DNA of 64,000 bases from Megaustenia siamemsis (GCA_032433765.1 JAVIAB010000024.1:13100578-13164577), one strand, 5' to 3'. Positions 1 through 11,360 are shown, numbered from the stretch's first letter. A program made the numbers and translations. Notes: generated by a model from the sequence alone, not told the origin.

Positions 1-200
1 ATGTCGTTTTCTTTATTTCTATCATAAATTCTTTTTTTTTTTGCTATTAAGTCTGATTCTTTGATTTTTTACTTTCCTTCACTATAATGTCTAACATTTC
101 ATATAACCCATTTTCACTCTTGGTGATTACGACTGTATCATCAGCATATCTCAGATTATGATACCAATTCCATTATCCTTATCTTTGCCACTAAGAAATA
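1..200 (-). pseudogene. LINE-A reverse transcriptase fragment (antisense)
   Basis: Read on the minus strand, bases 137-148 encode YADD, the catalytic motif of reverse transcriptases, inside the context NLRYADDT. This matches the better-preserved copy at 29.3-30.3 kb, which reads NNLRYADDT. The fragment is cut by the window edge and decays beyond about 200. No continuous frame survives, so it is a dead 5'-truncated LINE relic. Confidence 0.75.
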
Positions 201-597
201 TCCATTATTAATTTTTGAATACATTTTGTTTTTCATCTCTTGCATGTCCTACAATAATGAATATCTATGTTGGGAAATGTTCTTATTCAGGATTTTCTAA
301 TGAACAAAATTGTAAGTGAAATCATTTACAGCATGTTTAACAAAAAATAAAGTGTTCTTCACATTCTAGTAGTAACGTTATTTTGTGTATGTTATGGGCC
401 ATATGCCTAACGTGTATCGTACTAGCTTTTCCCAAACGAAATGATTACGGACCCTGTAAATGTGTTCCCTAACCTCTCTCATGTGTGTAACGATGTCATT
501 GCAATGGCACATTCTGATATGAAATATCTGCAATAGGCCAGGCATGTTCAGTGAGATTAACATGTGTAGTAGTCATTGAACCAATATTAAGCTACAC
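201..597. other. AT-rich spacer without recognisable content
   Basis: No long frame with family resemblance, no tandem structure and no match to the other repeats in the window was seen. It separates an antisense LINE-A relic from a LINE-D 3' end. A 61-codon minus-strand frame at 378-563 has no recognisable motif. Confidence 0.4.
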
Positions 598-930
598 ACT
601 ACACACTCTCTGTATGATTTCTCCATCTGTGAAAATGATTGGGAACATCTGGCATGTGATAGCACATCATGGCAACCAGTATAAAATATGGAACAACATC
701 ATTTGAGGCTGTGCTACAATGGCAAAACATGGAACAGAAAAGACTCACAAACAAAGGGAAACCTTGTGGATCAGTGGGCCTGACTTGTTCATTCTGTGGC
801 CAAGTGTACTGGTCAAACATTTGTAGAATCAGTCACGAGAGAAGCTGTTCGACACAAACAAAAACCTCAACAACAAAAAATTCACAATAGTCTCCATTAC
901 ACCACTGACAAGAAGGAAAGGACGATAAGC
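598..930 (+). pseudogene. LINE-D 3' end with zinc-knuckle C-terminus
   Basis: This is colinear with 54990-55335 (+) and 18535-19182 (-). The shared end of the protein contains a Cys-x2-Cys ... His-x4-Cys pattern (TCSFCGQVYWSN, then HERSC), the terminal zinc-knuckle-like motif of many LINE ORF2 proteins. Frame breaks are present and only the last ~100 codons plus 3' UTR remain. The 3' UTR resembles the other copies up to about 930. Confidence 0.75.
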
Positions 931-1009
931 TACATACAGAAACAATAAATAAATTGACTTGTCCATCTAGAAAGAATGTCATGTATTCCTTATCATACAG
1001 ATCATATTT

Positions 1010-1200
1010 TAAAAACTGAGAAGAATGAAGAGCAGAAAGCAGACCCAGAGAAAGATGGACAGACAACATGAAAGAAGCGCTACAACAACATCAACTGTCA
1101 ATGATTCACGCAGCCAAAAAAAAGTTGGCAACCAGAATAATTATCTCCCTTGACAACCGAATGGGTACAACAGTAAGTAAAGAAACAAAGAAAGAAAAAT
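1010..1200 (+). pseudogene. LINE-J 3' end fragment
   Basis: A frame through 1040-1190 reads RPRERWTDNMKEAL followed by a basic stretch. This is the typical GRPRxRWxD(x)nL region at the C-terminal end of LINE ORF2. No other copy was recognised in the window. It is 5'-truncated and lies just upstream of a SINE. Confidence 0.55.
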
Positions 1201-1276
1201 CGGCAGAAAGACATAGAGAAATATACGCATTGCTCTGCTATTCACATCACGTTTTGGATTATTCTCGTCAGTGCGG

Positions 1277-1524
1277 GAGCCGCGATAGCTCAGTGGTTAG
1301 TGAACTGGACTACAAAGGACAAGAGGTAGGGTTCGATCCCAACCGACGGCTTACAAGTTCACCCAGCCTGAAATAGGTACCGGATTTTTTCTGGGAAATT
1401 AAAGCGGCACGGGCGTAATACCGACCACATTACCCCAAAATTCATGTGCTGAAGGTCTGTAAAATTTATGGTCACTAACACCATATTCCCTATACGTCAC
1501 TTGGCGTGATGGGGGTTTTTCCTA
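1277..1524 (+). repeat. SINE-A copy 1 (tRNA-derived SINE)
   Basis: The head carries an A box (TAGCTCAGTGG) and a B box (GGTTCGATCCC) at tRNA-like spacing, so an internal RNA polymerase III promoter is likely. A ~170-bp body follows, ending in TTGGCGTGATGGGGG. Flanks share AGTGCGG (1270-1276 and 1525-1531), a candidate short target-site duplication. Seven other copies occur in this window. Confidence 0.85.
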
Positions 1525-1599
1525 AGTGCGGTGATCCTTTAAAATGCGTTATTTATAGCGATTTAACTGCGTCTTTAAGGATAGAGTAGTGAAATACAA

Positions 1600-1975
1600 T
1601 ATGGTTATTGAAGGCCCTGGTATCACTGCAAACGAATTAAACTCCAGTATTGCTCAACCGCCCGTGCCAGTGGAATCATCCTAATTAATATCTCATCTTC
1701 CAGACAAATAAAGGTAGCTTCAGACCCCATCATAGCAGTCTCAGCACACGCCAAAAGAGATAAGGCGAAACCGCACAGAAAGTAAACAAAGCTATTTGTT
1801 TCCCCTCATACGACATCATCATTCACTGTAAGCAATTGGAATATCGAAACATGATTAAAACGGATGAAACGCACAGCTCATGGTGTGCACAGAACACTTA
1901 ACTCAGTAGTTCCTGCAGCAAGCCGGAACACAATATGGTTCAACGGAAGATGACATCACTGTGTAGATGCAACTA
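1600..1975 (+). repeat. R-F dispersed repeat, copy 1
   Basis: It shares ordered blocks with 26822-27550 (-), 30745-31172, 34580-35025 and 53648-53895. Conserved blocks include GCTCAACCGCCCGTGCCAG, GCAGTCTCAGCACACGCCAA and a GATGAAACGCACAGCTCA block. A short frame reads GITANELxSIIAQPPVPVES in the best copies but is broken in all of them. No known transposon protein was recognised. Confidence 0.7.
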
Positions 1976-2471
1976 TTTGTTAATGTTCGTTACTTTGTTC
2001 TTTGAGACAATTACCTCTCCCACACAATGCGACACCAAGCCCTATGATCCCCTCCGATACTTGTGAGGTCAATGAATCAGAGCCGTACGTTAAACAATTG
2101 TAGATGGGAAACACTGTAGTCGGGGAGGTAGGAGTGTAAGGGAATAGATTGGAGGGAGTATTGTGTGAGGAGAATGGGAAGAACCGTTGTGTGTAATGTG
2201 AGAACCGCTGTGAGTTGAGAGACATGCACCGGACGGTTGGAGGTAGTGAGTAGATAATGAAAAATCTCGTGGGGTAGATGAATGGTAAGAAGCTCTAGCG
2301 TGAGTTGTCTTTAGATGGTGTGATTGATTTGATTGGCTGAGAAAAAACGTAGGTACTTTGTGATTGGTTGGAACATGAGGTATTTAAACGGCTGGGTAGA
2401 TGGAAAGAAATATTCTTTTCGGTAGGACAGAGGGGTCAAAAACATAGAGATAGATAGATATATATATATAG
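1976..2471. other. Unique segment with promoter-like motifs
   Basis: No transposon match was seen. Between 2320 and 2400 there are two ATTGG/CCAAT-type motifs (GATTGGCTGAG, GATTGGTTGG) followed by TATTTAAA. This resembles a pol II promoter or an LTR U3 region, but no downstream gene supports it. Confidence 0.3.
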
Positions 2472-2640
2472 ATGGATGGATGGATGGATGGATGGATGGA
2501 TGGATGGATGGATGGATAAGATGGATGGATGGATGGATGGATGGATGGATGGATAAGATGGATGGATGGATGGATGGATAATGGATGGATGGATGGATGG
2601 ATGGATGGATGGATGGATGGATGGATGGATGGATGGATAG
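2472..2640. repeat. (GGAT)n microsatellite
   Basis: The tetranucleotide GGAT/GATG is repeated over about 170 bp with a few AAGAT or AAT interruptions (near 2517, 2552 and 2580). The serine/isoleucine/histidine/proline frame on the minus strand is a by-product of the repeat. Confidence 0.97.
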
Positions 2641-3012
2641 ATAGATAGGCGGTGGGCCGCGCCACTAGGGTGTGCGGCTCGTTTAGTGGTAACAGAGTAA
2701 AACGCTCTTTCCTAACAGGAGTGAGTGGGCGAAAACTCCAAACACAGAGAGAGATCAGATGTAAGTTAGAGACACCGGAAACGGACCGCGCCACCAGGTC
2801 GGAAGGTTTTCTTTTTAGCAGTAATCTGGCAAAAACTCTCAGTTTTAGAGAGAAAAGAGATATAAACAGTAGGGAGTTACGAGATGTTAGCTAGAGAATG
2901 TCTAAATAAAGTCACAAGTAAGGGTAGTGCGATAGCAGGAAGTTGTAATGGTCTAAAGGCATTCGAAAACAGGAGCATGCGGTATAAGGCAGCAGTTAGC
3001 CTAAACTTTCTT
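2641..3012. other. Spacer with a diverged internal duplication
   Basis: Two blocks, 2650-2770 and 2775-2885, share the order CGCGCCAC(C/T)AGG, a (G)GCAAAAACT-type segment and AGAGAGA runs, suggesting an old tandem duplication. An AATAAA follows near 2905. No coding assignment can be made. Confidence 0.3.
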
Positions 3013-5032
3013 AGACCTATTGGACAGACTATAGCGTCATGCCGCCCAGCCAATGTATATAGCTTGTTATTGGACAGACTGGAGCGTCATGCCGCCCAGC
3101 CAATGTATATAGCTCGTTATTGGACAGACTGCAACGTCATGCCGCCCAGCCAATGTATATAGTTTGTTATTGGACAGACTGGAACGTCACGCCGCCCAGC
3201 CAATGTATATAGTTTGTTCTTGGACAGACTGGAGCGCCATGCCGCCCAGCCAATGTATATAGCTTGTTATTGGACAGACTGGAGCGTCATGCCGCCCAGG
3301 CAATGTATATAGCTTGTTATTGGACAGACTGGAACGTCATGCCGCCCAGCCAATGTATATAGCTTGTTATTGGACAGACTGGAGCGTCATGCCGCCCAGC
3401 CAATGTATATAGCTTGTTATTGGATAGACTGGAGTGAATAGTCATGCCGCCCAGGTAATGTATATAGCTTGTTATTGGACAGACTGGAACGTCATGCCGC
3501 CCAGCCAAGGTATATAACTTGTTATTGGACAGACTGGAGCGTCATGACACCCAGCCAATGTATAGCTTGTTATTGGACATACTTTAGCGTCATGCCGCCC
3601 AGCCAATGTATATAGCTTGTTATTGGACAGACTGGAGCGTCATGCCGCCCAGCCAATTTATATAGCGTGTTATTGGACAGACTGGAGCGTCATGCCACCC
3701 AGCCAATGTATATAGTTTGTTATTGGATAGAATTTAGCGTCATGCCGCCCAGCCAATGTATATAGCTTGTTATTGGACAGACTGGAGCGTCATGTTGCCC
3801 AGCCAATGTACTCGTATATAGCTTGTTATTGGAAAGACTGGAGCGTCATGCCGCCCAGCCAATGTATATAGCTTGTTATTGGACAGACTGGAACGCCATG
3901 CCACCCAGCCAATGTATATAGCTTGTTATTGGACAGACTGGAACGTCATGCCACCCAGCCAATGTATATAGCTTGTTATTGGGCAGACTGGAGCGTCATG
4001 CCACCCAGCCAATGTATATAGCTTGTTATTGGACAGACTGGAGCGTCATGCCGCCCAGCCAATGTATATAGTTTGTTATTGGACAGACTGGAACGCAATG
4101 CCACCCAGCGAATGTATATAGCTTGTTATTGGACAGACTTGGACGTCATGCCACCCAGCCAATGTATATAGCAAGTTATTGGACAGACTGGAGCGTCATG
4201 CCGCCCAGCCAATGTATATAGCTTGTTATTGGACAGACTGGAGCGTCATGCCGCCCAGCCAATGTATATAGCTTGTTATTGGACAGACTGGAGCGTCATG
4301 CCGCCCAGCCAATGTATATAGCTTGTTATTGGACAGACTGGAGCGTCATGCTGCCCAGCCAATGTATATAGCTTGTTATTGGACAGACTGGAGCGTCATG
4401 CCGCCCAGCCAATGTATATAGCTTGTTATTGGACAGACTGGAGCGTCATGCTGCCCATCCAATGTATATAGCTTGTTATTGGACAGACTGGAGCGTCATG
4501 CTGCCCTGCCAATGTATATAGTTTGTTATTGGACAGACTGGAGCGTCATGCTGCCCTGCCAATGTATATAGCTTGTTATTGGACAGACTGGAGCGTCATG
4601 CCACCCAGCCAATGTATATAGCTTGTTATTGGACAGACTGGAGCGTCATGCTGCCCTGCCAATGTATATAGTTTGTTATTGGACAGACTGGAGCGTCATG
4701 CTGCCCTGCCAATGTATATAGCTTGTTATTGGACAGACTGGAGCGTCATGCCACCCAGCCAATGTATATAGCTTGTTATTGGACAGACTGGAGCGTCATG
4801 CTGCCCTGCCAATGTATGTAGTTTGTTATTGGACAGACTGGAGCGTCATGCTGCCCTGCCAATGTATATAGCTTGTTATTGGACAGACTGGAGCGTCAGG
4901 CCACCCAGCCAATGTATATAGCTTGTTATTGGACAGACTGGAGCGTCATGCCACCCAGCCAATGTATATAGCTTGTTATTGGACAGACTGGAGTGTCATG
5001 CTGCCCTGCCAATGTATAAAGCTTGTTTATAA
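3013..5032 (+). repeat. 50-bp minisatellite array
   Basis: About 40 head-to-tail units of exactly 50 bp, with occasional indels near 3435, 3560 and 3800. Every unit contains CCAATGTATATAGC, then GTTATTGGACAGACTGGAG, so a CCAAT and an inverted ATTGG flank a TATATA core. Between 4501 and about 4950 variants recur in order with a 150-bp period (a trimer). Frames crossing the array are not credible genes. Confidence 0.97.
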
Positions 5033-5649
5033 TCGGAACATTATAAATAAAGCAAGTTAAGTATTGTGTTAATCCTGACTTGTGTGACCCCAGTTATGTG
5101 CGACACTGTAATAGACTGTTTCTAGTTGGCCTATTTGGGCCGATCAACACAACGCGAAGTACGACCAAGCTGAGGACGATGAACACGTACAGTCTATACG
5201 ATCAGAGGCGGAGCTAGATGTCGAGTAAAATCAGCTTGGAGGAAGCTAAGACAAGACATGACGGTTTCCAGCTGCGTCGGGTGAGCAACAGTCACTCTTT
5301 TTGTAACGGGAAGAGAGCGCTGGATGAACGGGACACCGATGGTCCTGTTCCTAATGTTCTATAGTTAATTCATTTCAATAATCTCTTAGCAATTATCGCA
5401 GCAGATCAGCATCACGAGTGAACGCAGGATTAATCTAAGTGGGTGCATGGAACCACCATCAACCACCAACACCACCAGCGATTACGAGACAATCAACGAG
5501 CGACGACGCGCACGATCATCAACGCTATCGGTGGTATCTTAAACAGAAGGCACCGCCATATTGAAACAACCTGTTTCAAATTATTACAATAAAACATTAT
5601 ATAAATATTTAAGTTCCTCATCAAATACTGTGAGAGAAGGTAGTAGTCA
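5033..5649. other. Unassigned spacer after the 50-bp array
   Basis: It starts with TATAAATAAAGC (a polyadenylation-like AATAAA) immediately after the last array unit. No long frame, tandem repeat or relation to the other families was found. It ends where LINE-A homology begins near 5650. Confidence 0.35.
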
Positions 5650-6054
5650 AAACATGAATTGAAGCCAACAGTCACAGCATATGCAATCTGCTATATGCGG
5701 ATGACACCGTTATAATAGCGGAGCCTGAGAATGAACTACAAGAAATGATGTGCACAATAGAAAAAGAAAGCAACAAGAAATGTCTCAGTCTCTGAATAGA
5801 ATAAAAATATAAATAATGGTTCAGTTGAAGAAACAATCATTACCTTCATGCAACACAAAAATAAACGGGACAAATCAGAAACCAGTGCAAAGCGTCGAAT
5901 ACTTGGATAATATAATAAAAACATCTGACAGAAGATACACCATATAAACTAAAAAAAACAGAATAGCACAAGCCAAAGTAGCATTTCAGAAAACGAAAAA
6001 CATCTTGCGCAACAATTTTAAGTCAATAGAAACAAGAAAGAGTGATCTTCGTAG
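5650..6054 (+). pseudogene. LINE-A fragment, 5' part of copy split by hAT
   Basis: It encodes a decayed reverse transcriptase palm. YADD is at 5694-5705, followed by a TVIIAEPENELQEM-like segment matching LINE-A at 30.0 kb. Several stops interrupt it. The fragment ends at the 8-bp CTTCGTAG (6047-6054), where the hAT element is inserted, and resumes at 8641. Confidence 0.85.
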
Positions 6055-8640
6055 TAGGGTTGCCAGATACACCGTTTTTTACGGATTTCACCGTTTTTTT
6101 TCACGTAATTCGATGACTCCGTTTTATCTTTGCCCGGAGTCGTTAAAACACAGTATTTTAACGCTCACGTAAATATTTTTTTAAATATCGATTAAATAAT
6201 ATGTAAATTGGTAGTAAATAATATTAATTAAACCATTCGGCGGTTTGTTTTGTATAATTGTTTCTGGATCATACTTTTAAGTGCGCAAATTGTAGTTCCG
6301 CGCTAAAATATTGAAGCGATTTAATTTCCCGTCCTAGCCCACGACAAGAATCAATTTATTTCCGATCGTCGATGTGTAAACACAGTTTCACCGCTCCATC
6401 CAATTCAATCCTCGCATCTACATATTATTAGTAAGTTTATTTTAAAGTTTGTTAACATTATTTTATAATGAGTGATATGGATTTACGAAGTCTCCTCCAA
6501 AGAAGAAATTAAAATTACAACTACAACACAATCAAAGTTACCGTAAAGTGTAGGAAGAATCATTTTCATGGGTTAAACCAGGACCTAACGAACATCGAGC
6601 TTTCTGTGTGTTATGCAGAAAAGATTGTAGTATTTCTCATGGTGGACAAAGTGACTTAAAACAACATTCAGAATCTAAAACGCATAAACTAAAAGAAAAA
6701 TCTGATGATGTTAGTGTAAACAAACTTTCACATTATTTTGTAAATGTAAACAATACATCAGAACACGATAATGTTGTCGCGAGTGAACTGGCTTTGGTTT
6801 ATCATGCAGTCAAACATAATCAAAGTTATTCTAGCTTGGACTGTGGAAATAAGCTTGTGACACACATTTTTAAAGATTCTGTGACTGCTTCAAAAGTATC
6901 ATGTGAGCGCACTAAAGCTGAAATGCTTGTCAAGAATGGTTTAGCACCCAGAAGTGTCAATGATTTTTTAGATATTTTAAAGTGTTCGGAACAAGGTGTG
7001 AGATTGTTTTCATTGGCAACAGATGCCTCGAATAAGGGAAACAGGAAGATGTTTCCAGTTTGCCTTCGCTACTTTGACTCAGTGAAAGGAGTGCAGAATA
7101 AACTTCTGGATTTTATTGAAAATGTTGATGAAACTGCTTGTGGAGTTAGTCAGCTAGTGCTGCAGAGTTTAGAAATACATAATCTTGACATAAATCACAT
7201 TTCATCATATAGTGCAGACAATGCAAGTGTCAATTTTGGAATTAGACATTCTGTATTTCAATTACTTTTGAAAAAGAATGACAATATATTGAAGGCCATT
7301 TGTACAAATCACATACTTCATAATGCAATCAAGTATGCTACAGACAAATTGGATATTGATGTAGAGAGCACAGTCCTCAAAATTTACAATCATTTCTCAG
7401 TTTCAGCAAAAAGAAGAGAGGAACTGAAATCATTTTTTAATTTTGTGGAATTAGAATGGTCTGAAATATTGAGACATGTTCCAACGAGGTGGCTGTCTTT
7501 GACTCCAGCTGTAAATAGGCTTCTCCTAAATTGGGGTGCAATCAAAAGTTACTTCCAGAGTATTGATGACTGCCCAAAATTATTGAAATCTGTTTTTCTC
7601 ACTGATGACCCTGAGCAAGCCATTTTGCCAGAGATTTATTTTCACTTTGTAAACAATGTTGGAAACTTGTTGGATGCTGTTAACAAAACACTAGAAAGTT
7701 GTGAATTGAGTGTCTTGGGGACATTCAAACAAATGTACATTTTGAACGAAAAGCTTAAACAGAGAATAAAAGACAGTTATTATGGCAGCAATGCAAATGA
7801 ACTTATTAAGGATTTGTCTGTAACACTGCAAAAAAAAAATATCAAGTGATTTTAACAAATTTTACAATGATATGCTTCAGTATCTTGACAAAAGGTTTGA
7901 TGTGACTGCCAATAATCCATATTCATCATTGGCAGCTTTTGCTTTGGATAAAGAAATTCATTTTGAAGATTTGGAAACTGCAGTGTGTATTCTGAAATTG
8001 AAAGATCACATATGTGTTGATGCCATGTATGAAGAGTTCTGTGACTTTCAGAGTGTTCTATGTGAAAGTATTAACAAAGATAACAGTGATATCACAAACT
8101 GGTTACATTTTTTTTCTGTTGTGCCAGAACATAAAGTGCTAAACATTTCAAAGATTGTTGGATTTTTATTTAGCATACCAGGATCAAATGTCTTTGTTGA
8201 GAGGATATTCTCCTTAATGAAAAACAAATGGAATGACACAAGAAATAGGTGTAGCCAAGAACTGATTGAAGCAGAGCTCAGAGTCATGGTTAATTTTGAC
8301 AATTCATGTGCTGATTTTTTTTAATTTCTCAAAACTGATGCAAGATTATTGAAAGCTGGCAAATCCTCAAGCAAATACAATTAAAATGCCTCTAGAAACA
8401 CTAGGTGAGAGTTTTTTTAAAATTTAAATAAGAAAATTGTCTTTGCAGAATATGACCATTGTTTTATTTCTAGTTTCTGTATATAATTTTTCATAAATTT
8501 GTTTGAATATAAAGGCGAATTCATTGTCACTACCGGTAACAATATACAAAATCATGTGTTCGTAAATATGTCATTAAAATTGAAGAAAAAAAAATTCAGC
8601 GTAAAAGTACTCCTTTTTTTTTTTAAATCTGGCAACCCTA
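6055..8640 (+). mobile_element. hAT-superfamily DNA transposon, nearly complete but dead
   Basis: The 2586-bp element is bounded by 14-bp terminal inverted repeats (TAGGGTTGCCAGAT at 6055-6068; its complement at 8627-8640). CTTCGTAG is duplicated immediately outside both ends (6047-6054 and 8641-8648). An 8-bp target duplication and a BED-finger/dimerisation-domain transposase are diagnostic of hAT. The transposase frame is broken, so the copy should be non-autonomous. Confidence 0.93.
6469..8324 (+). pseudogene. hAT transposase pseudogene
   Basis: The reading starts at a candidate ATG (6469), needs a frame change near 6485, meets a TAG near 6550, then stays open through 7849. A second frame change in the A-run around 7835 leads into 7872-8324. 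From the N-terminus there is a basic PPKKKLKL stretch, then a BED-like zinc finger (FCVLC ... Hx4-5H, about 6597-6690). Next come RNase-H-like core landmarks ATDASNKG and YSADNASVNFG, which carry the likely first two catalytic Asp. PTRWLSL follows, and the C-terminal dimerisation region includes SNVFVERIFS with the likely catalytic Glu. Total length is near 600 codons, normal for hAT. Confidence 0.9.
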
Positions 8641-9076
8641 CTTCGTAGCCATATAGAGCCAGTTTTGATCTGTCAATGCGAATCATGGACAGTAGACAAG
8701 TAATGAAAAATACGATTATAGGTCACAGAGATGGCAGTTCTCAGAAGAATGTTGAGAGCTTTCTGGACATCTAAAGAAAACCGACGAAGATAACTTCAAA
8801 TCGAGAGCTCATAAAAAAGAGTAATAGGAAGAGACTAGTAAAATTTTGTGGGCATATAATGAGAAGAGGAAAGTTGGAATGATTTGTTACAACTTGCAAA
8901 AGACAAGGAAAGAGGTCGCGGACGATAAAGATATAAAATAATAAATAGCTTGGCTTCGTGTCACGGAAAACAACCAACAACATAATTGAAAGATGCACTG
9001 TGGGTATAAAATTGTGGAAGAACATGATTGTACACGGCAACTAGTGTGACACTTGATGATGATGATGATGATTAAA
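8641..9076 (+). pseudogene. LINE-A fragment, 3' part of copy split by hAT
   Basis: It continues the LINE-A fragment from 6054 (LTYRSESW-type region, then RRMLRA, MRRGKLE). It ends in the LINE-A 3' end: CACTGTGGGTATAAAATTGTGG, then a GATGATGATGATGATG tail at 9055-9073. Many stops are present. Together the two halves form one 5'-truncated LINE into which hAT inserted. Confidence 0.85.
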
Positions 9077-9236
9077 TACTAACTTTATATTTTACTATTC
9101 AGGAGAAGGAAGCTGAGCAATACGTAAGTAAATCTTTATAAACACGTGTGCGATGTCTCTAGTCAAGGGCCACAATTGTGAATTCATTCAATAAGTCATC
9201 GGTCACAATGTTTGTTAGTCACATTTCGTGTGGACT

Positions 9237-9790
9237 TCATCATCTTCATCATCATCATCGCGTGCCTTCTCCGCAACGAAGGTTGGCTACATGGATCGCC
9301 ATTCTACTCTGTTTCTTGCTTTGATGGTGCAGGCTGACATAGATTGACTTGTCCATCTTTTGATGTTACTCGTCCATGTTAGTCTTGGTCTGCCTCTGCC
9401 TCTTTTACCTTGTATTTTTCCTTCCAATATTACTTTTAGCAGGCTGTTGTGTCTTTTAACATGCCCCCAAAATTTCATTTGTCTTGTCTTAATTGTATTT
9501 ATTAGTTTTCTTTTTATTGTCAGTTGTTTTAAAACTTCATCGTTTGTTATCTTTTCTTTCCATCCAATTCTACCTATTCTTCTATAAATCCACATTTCAA
9601 AGGCTTAAATTTTCAATTCTGTTTTCTTGTCTAATGTCCATGTTTCTGCACCATTCAGGAATATTGAGAAGACGTAACATTTTGCCATTCTTAGTTTCAG
9701 CCCTGCTGATATTTGTTTTGTTGTTAGTATATTTTTCTTGGCATTAAAATTACTTTTTGCCATACCTATTCTTTTGTTTAATTCTAAACT
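9237..9790 (-). pseudogene. LINE-B 3' fragment
   Basis: A minus-strand frame (9595-9287, opening further upstream) reads MWIYRRIGRIGWKEKITNDE ... FWGHVKRH ... GKRGRGRPRLTW, the usual thumb/C-terminal region of LINE ORF2. It ends with VEWRSMVANLRCGEGT followed by a GATGATGATGAAGATGATG tail (plus-strand CATCATC at 9238-9260). The upstream part is decayed to about 9790. Confidence 0.85.
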
Positions 9791-9944
9791 CTAAATCTAA
9801 ACTAAATTCTCTATTGTTTAATTCCGTGTGGACTTAGGTAGCGCAAGATATGATACCTTTGTTCTAATGTATACCGATTTGAAGTCATCGCGTTTAAATT
9901 ATGTTATTTAGCATTTCAATGAATTGAAGACTTCGAAAAGTGAA

Positions 9945-10145
9945 TTTAAAGAAGAATAGGACACATTTTATGTACATAAAAGAAAACAAACGATGAGGTC
10001 TTAAAACAATTAACAATGAGGAGAGAACTACTAAAACCAATTCAATCAATACAAATGAGCTGTCCAATACAACTTGCCCTATCCAAAGCGGAATGGCACT
10101 CCATGGGAGCCAACCTTCGATGTGGAGACGGCACACAATGATAAG
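9945..10145 (+). pseudogene. LINE-B 3' end, internally deleted
   Basis: It shares the KTNDEVLKQLTMRRELLKPIQSIQM-like segment and the terminal GAATGGCACTCCATGGGAGCCAACC / TTCGATGTGGAGACGGCACA block with the other LINE-B copies. About 90 bp between them are missing. It lies in opposite orientation to the LINE-B copy 150 bp upstream. Confidence 0.75.
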
Positions 10146-10991
10146 CACTAGACCCGCATGTTTGACTTGTGTAAGTTGTGCTATTTCTTCATTTTTATTT
10201 CTAAAGGATAGTGGGTTAATTGTCTAATTGTTATTTTTTATTTACGCACTTTTATGTTATTTCATTTCGTTAATTTTAAATATAATGGTTAGATGGCACT
10301 TGATATGACTATTTTAATGATACTTTAACTCTTTCCTTACGTTTCGCCGCATAGTGCGTCACTCTCAATTTGATTAGCGTGAATCTTTATCAAACCATTT
10401 TCTTTTTACATGTCTTGTATCATCTTGGTATTGGTGAAATCTAATTCCTTGTTTAATTATCTAAAAATTCATATATAATATGTCATGTGTCAGATAAATA
10501 TATATATAGATTTTTAAAGCCATGACAAATTTTGTCTCTGAAATCCCTTCTGTTGCAATGATAAAAAGTTTCCGCATGGAAAGAGCTAACCAAGTGTATA
10601 CAATTTGTAGAAGCAGTTATGTTTTATTTTATTTTTTTTTTTTTGCGAATAATAGACAAAAGCAAAAAAAAAACAACTATAAGGCAAACTGGATGTACTC
10701 GTCAGTGGAAGTACACTGGTGTTTGCATTATCAACGATATGTTTCATATCATATAAATCAAATAGCGATACATATTTTAGTCCGGGTTGATGTGACTGAA
10801 TAGATCAAATGATATTGACATCGTCACCACATTTATTAAGTATTCAAAAAAATGGTGGACGAATTTACATAAATAATGACAGTTAATAGGAACATCACTA
10901 AAGTAGAGATCGGTATAAACTTGTAATTATTTTATTCTTCAAAATATTTAAATGATTGAGGTTTCACTACACTAGAAATTGACTTCATAAT
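10146..10991. other. AT-rich spacer, no recognised content
   Basis: Neither tandem structure nor repeat-family matches were seen. A 93-codon plus-strand frame (10522-10803) has no recognisable motif and is driven partly by A- and T-runs. It is most likely noncoding. Confidence 0.4.
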
Positions 10992-11192
10992 TCTTGCAAT
11001 CGTGTTTGAGAAGGCAACTGTCAAAATAAAAGGTAAGAGAGATCTCGAACGACAAAAAGTGAAAATACTGGATATCATGGCGTCAAGGCATGGAAAACAG
11101 TCAACAACAGAACTGATACGATGCACGGTAGATAGAAGTTTGTGGAGGGACATGATCGCCTGCGCCAACTGCTATTTAACATGATGATGATA
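10992..11192 (+). pseudogene. LINE-A 3' end
   Basis: The end of ORF2 reads KIKGKRDLERQKVKILDIMA, HGKQSTTELIRCTVDRSLWR and MIACAN, followed by a GATGATGATAA tail. This matches the C-terminus at 29318-29518. Only the last ~60 codons are present. Confidence 0.85.
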
Positions 11193-11240
11193 ACGAGAAG
11201 GCAACTTGATAATAAAAATAATTGAATTATAAGTATAATT

Positions 11241-11360
11241 CTATCTATCTATTGTCTTTTGGAGCCGAAGACGGCACATAGGGCAGAACCACAATCTCAA
11301 AAAAATAGAAACCTTGCGTACCAAATTGACATATATTGCAGAGATCACTGCTCTAAAATA
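11241..11360 (-). repeat. R1 repeat, part 1 of copy split by mariner
   Basis: It runs from a (CTAT)n end through TTTGGAGCCGAAGACGGCAC to CTGCTCTAAAATA, matching intact copies at 27714-27945 and 43268-43498. The sense orientation (ATAG tail at the 3' end) is taken as the minus strand. It is interrupted at 11360 by the mariner insertion and resumes at 12700. Confidence 0.85.

Noticed and set aside
1277..1350. Functional tRNA gene at the SINE-A head
   Set aside because: A and B boxes are present but the sequence continues into a conserved SINE body and recurs eight times; no clean acceptor stem was seen.
2384..2794. 136-codon minus-strand frame with SIHPSIHP repeats
   Set aside because: It is the translation of a GGAT microsatellite with unrelated flanks.
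1976..5100. A large LTR of a retrotransposon with the 50-bp array inside
   Set aside because: CCAAT, TATA and AATAAA-like words are present but there is no second copy, no TG...CA boundary pair, no primer binding site and no gag-pol frame nearby.
6608..8324. A domesticated hAT-derived host gene
   Set aside because: The inverted ends and target duplication are still intact and the frame is broken in at least three places, so it is a dead transposon rather than an exapted gene.
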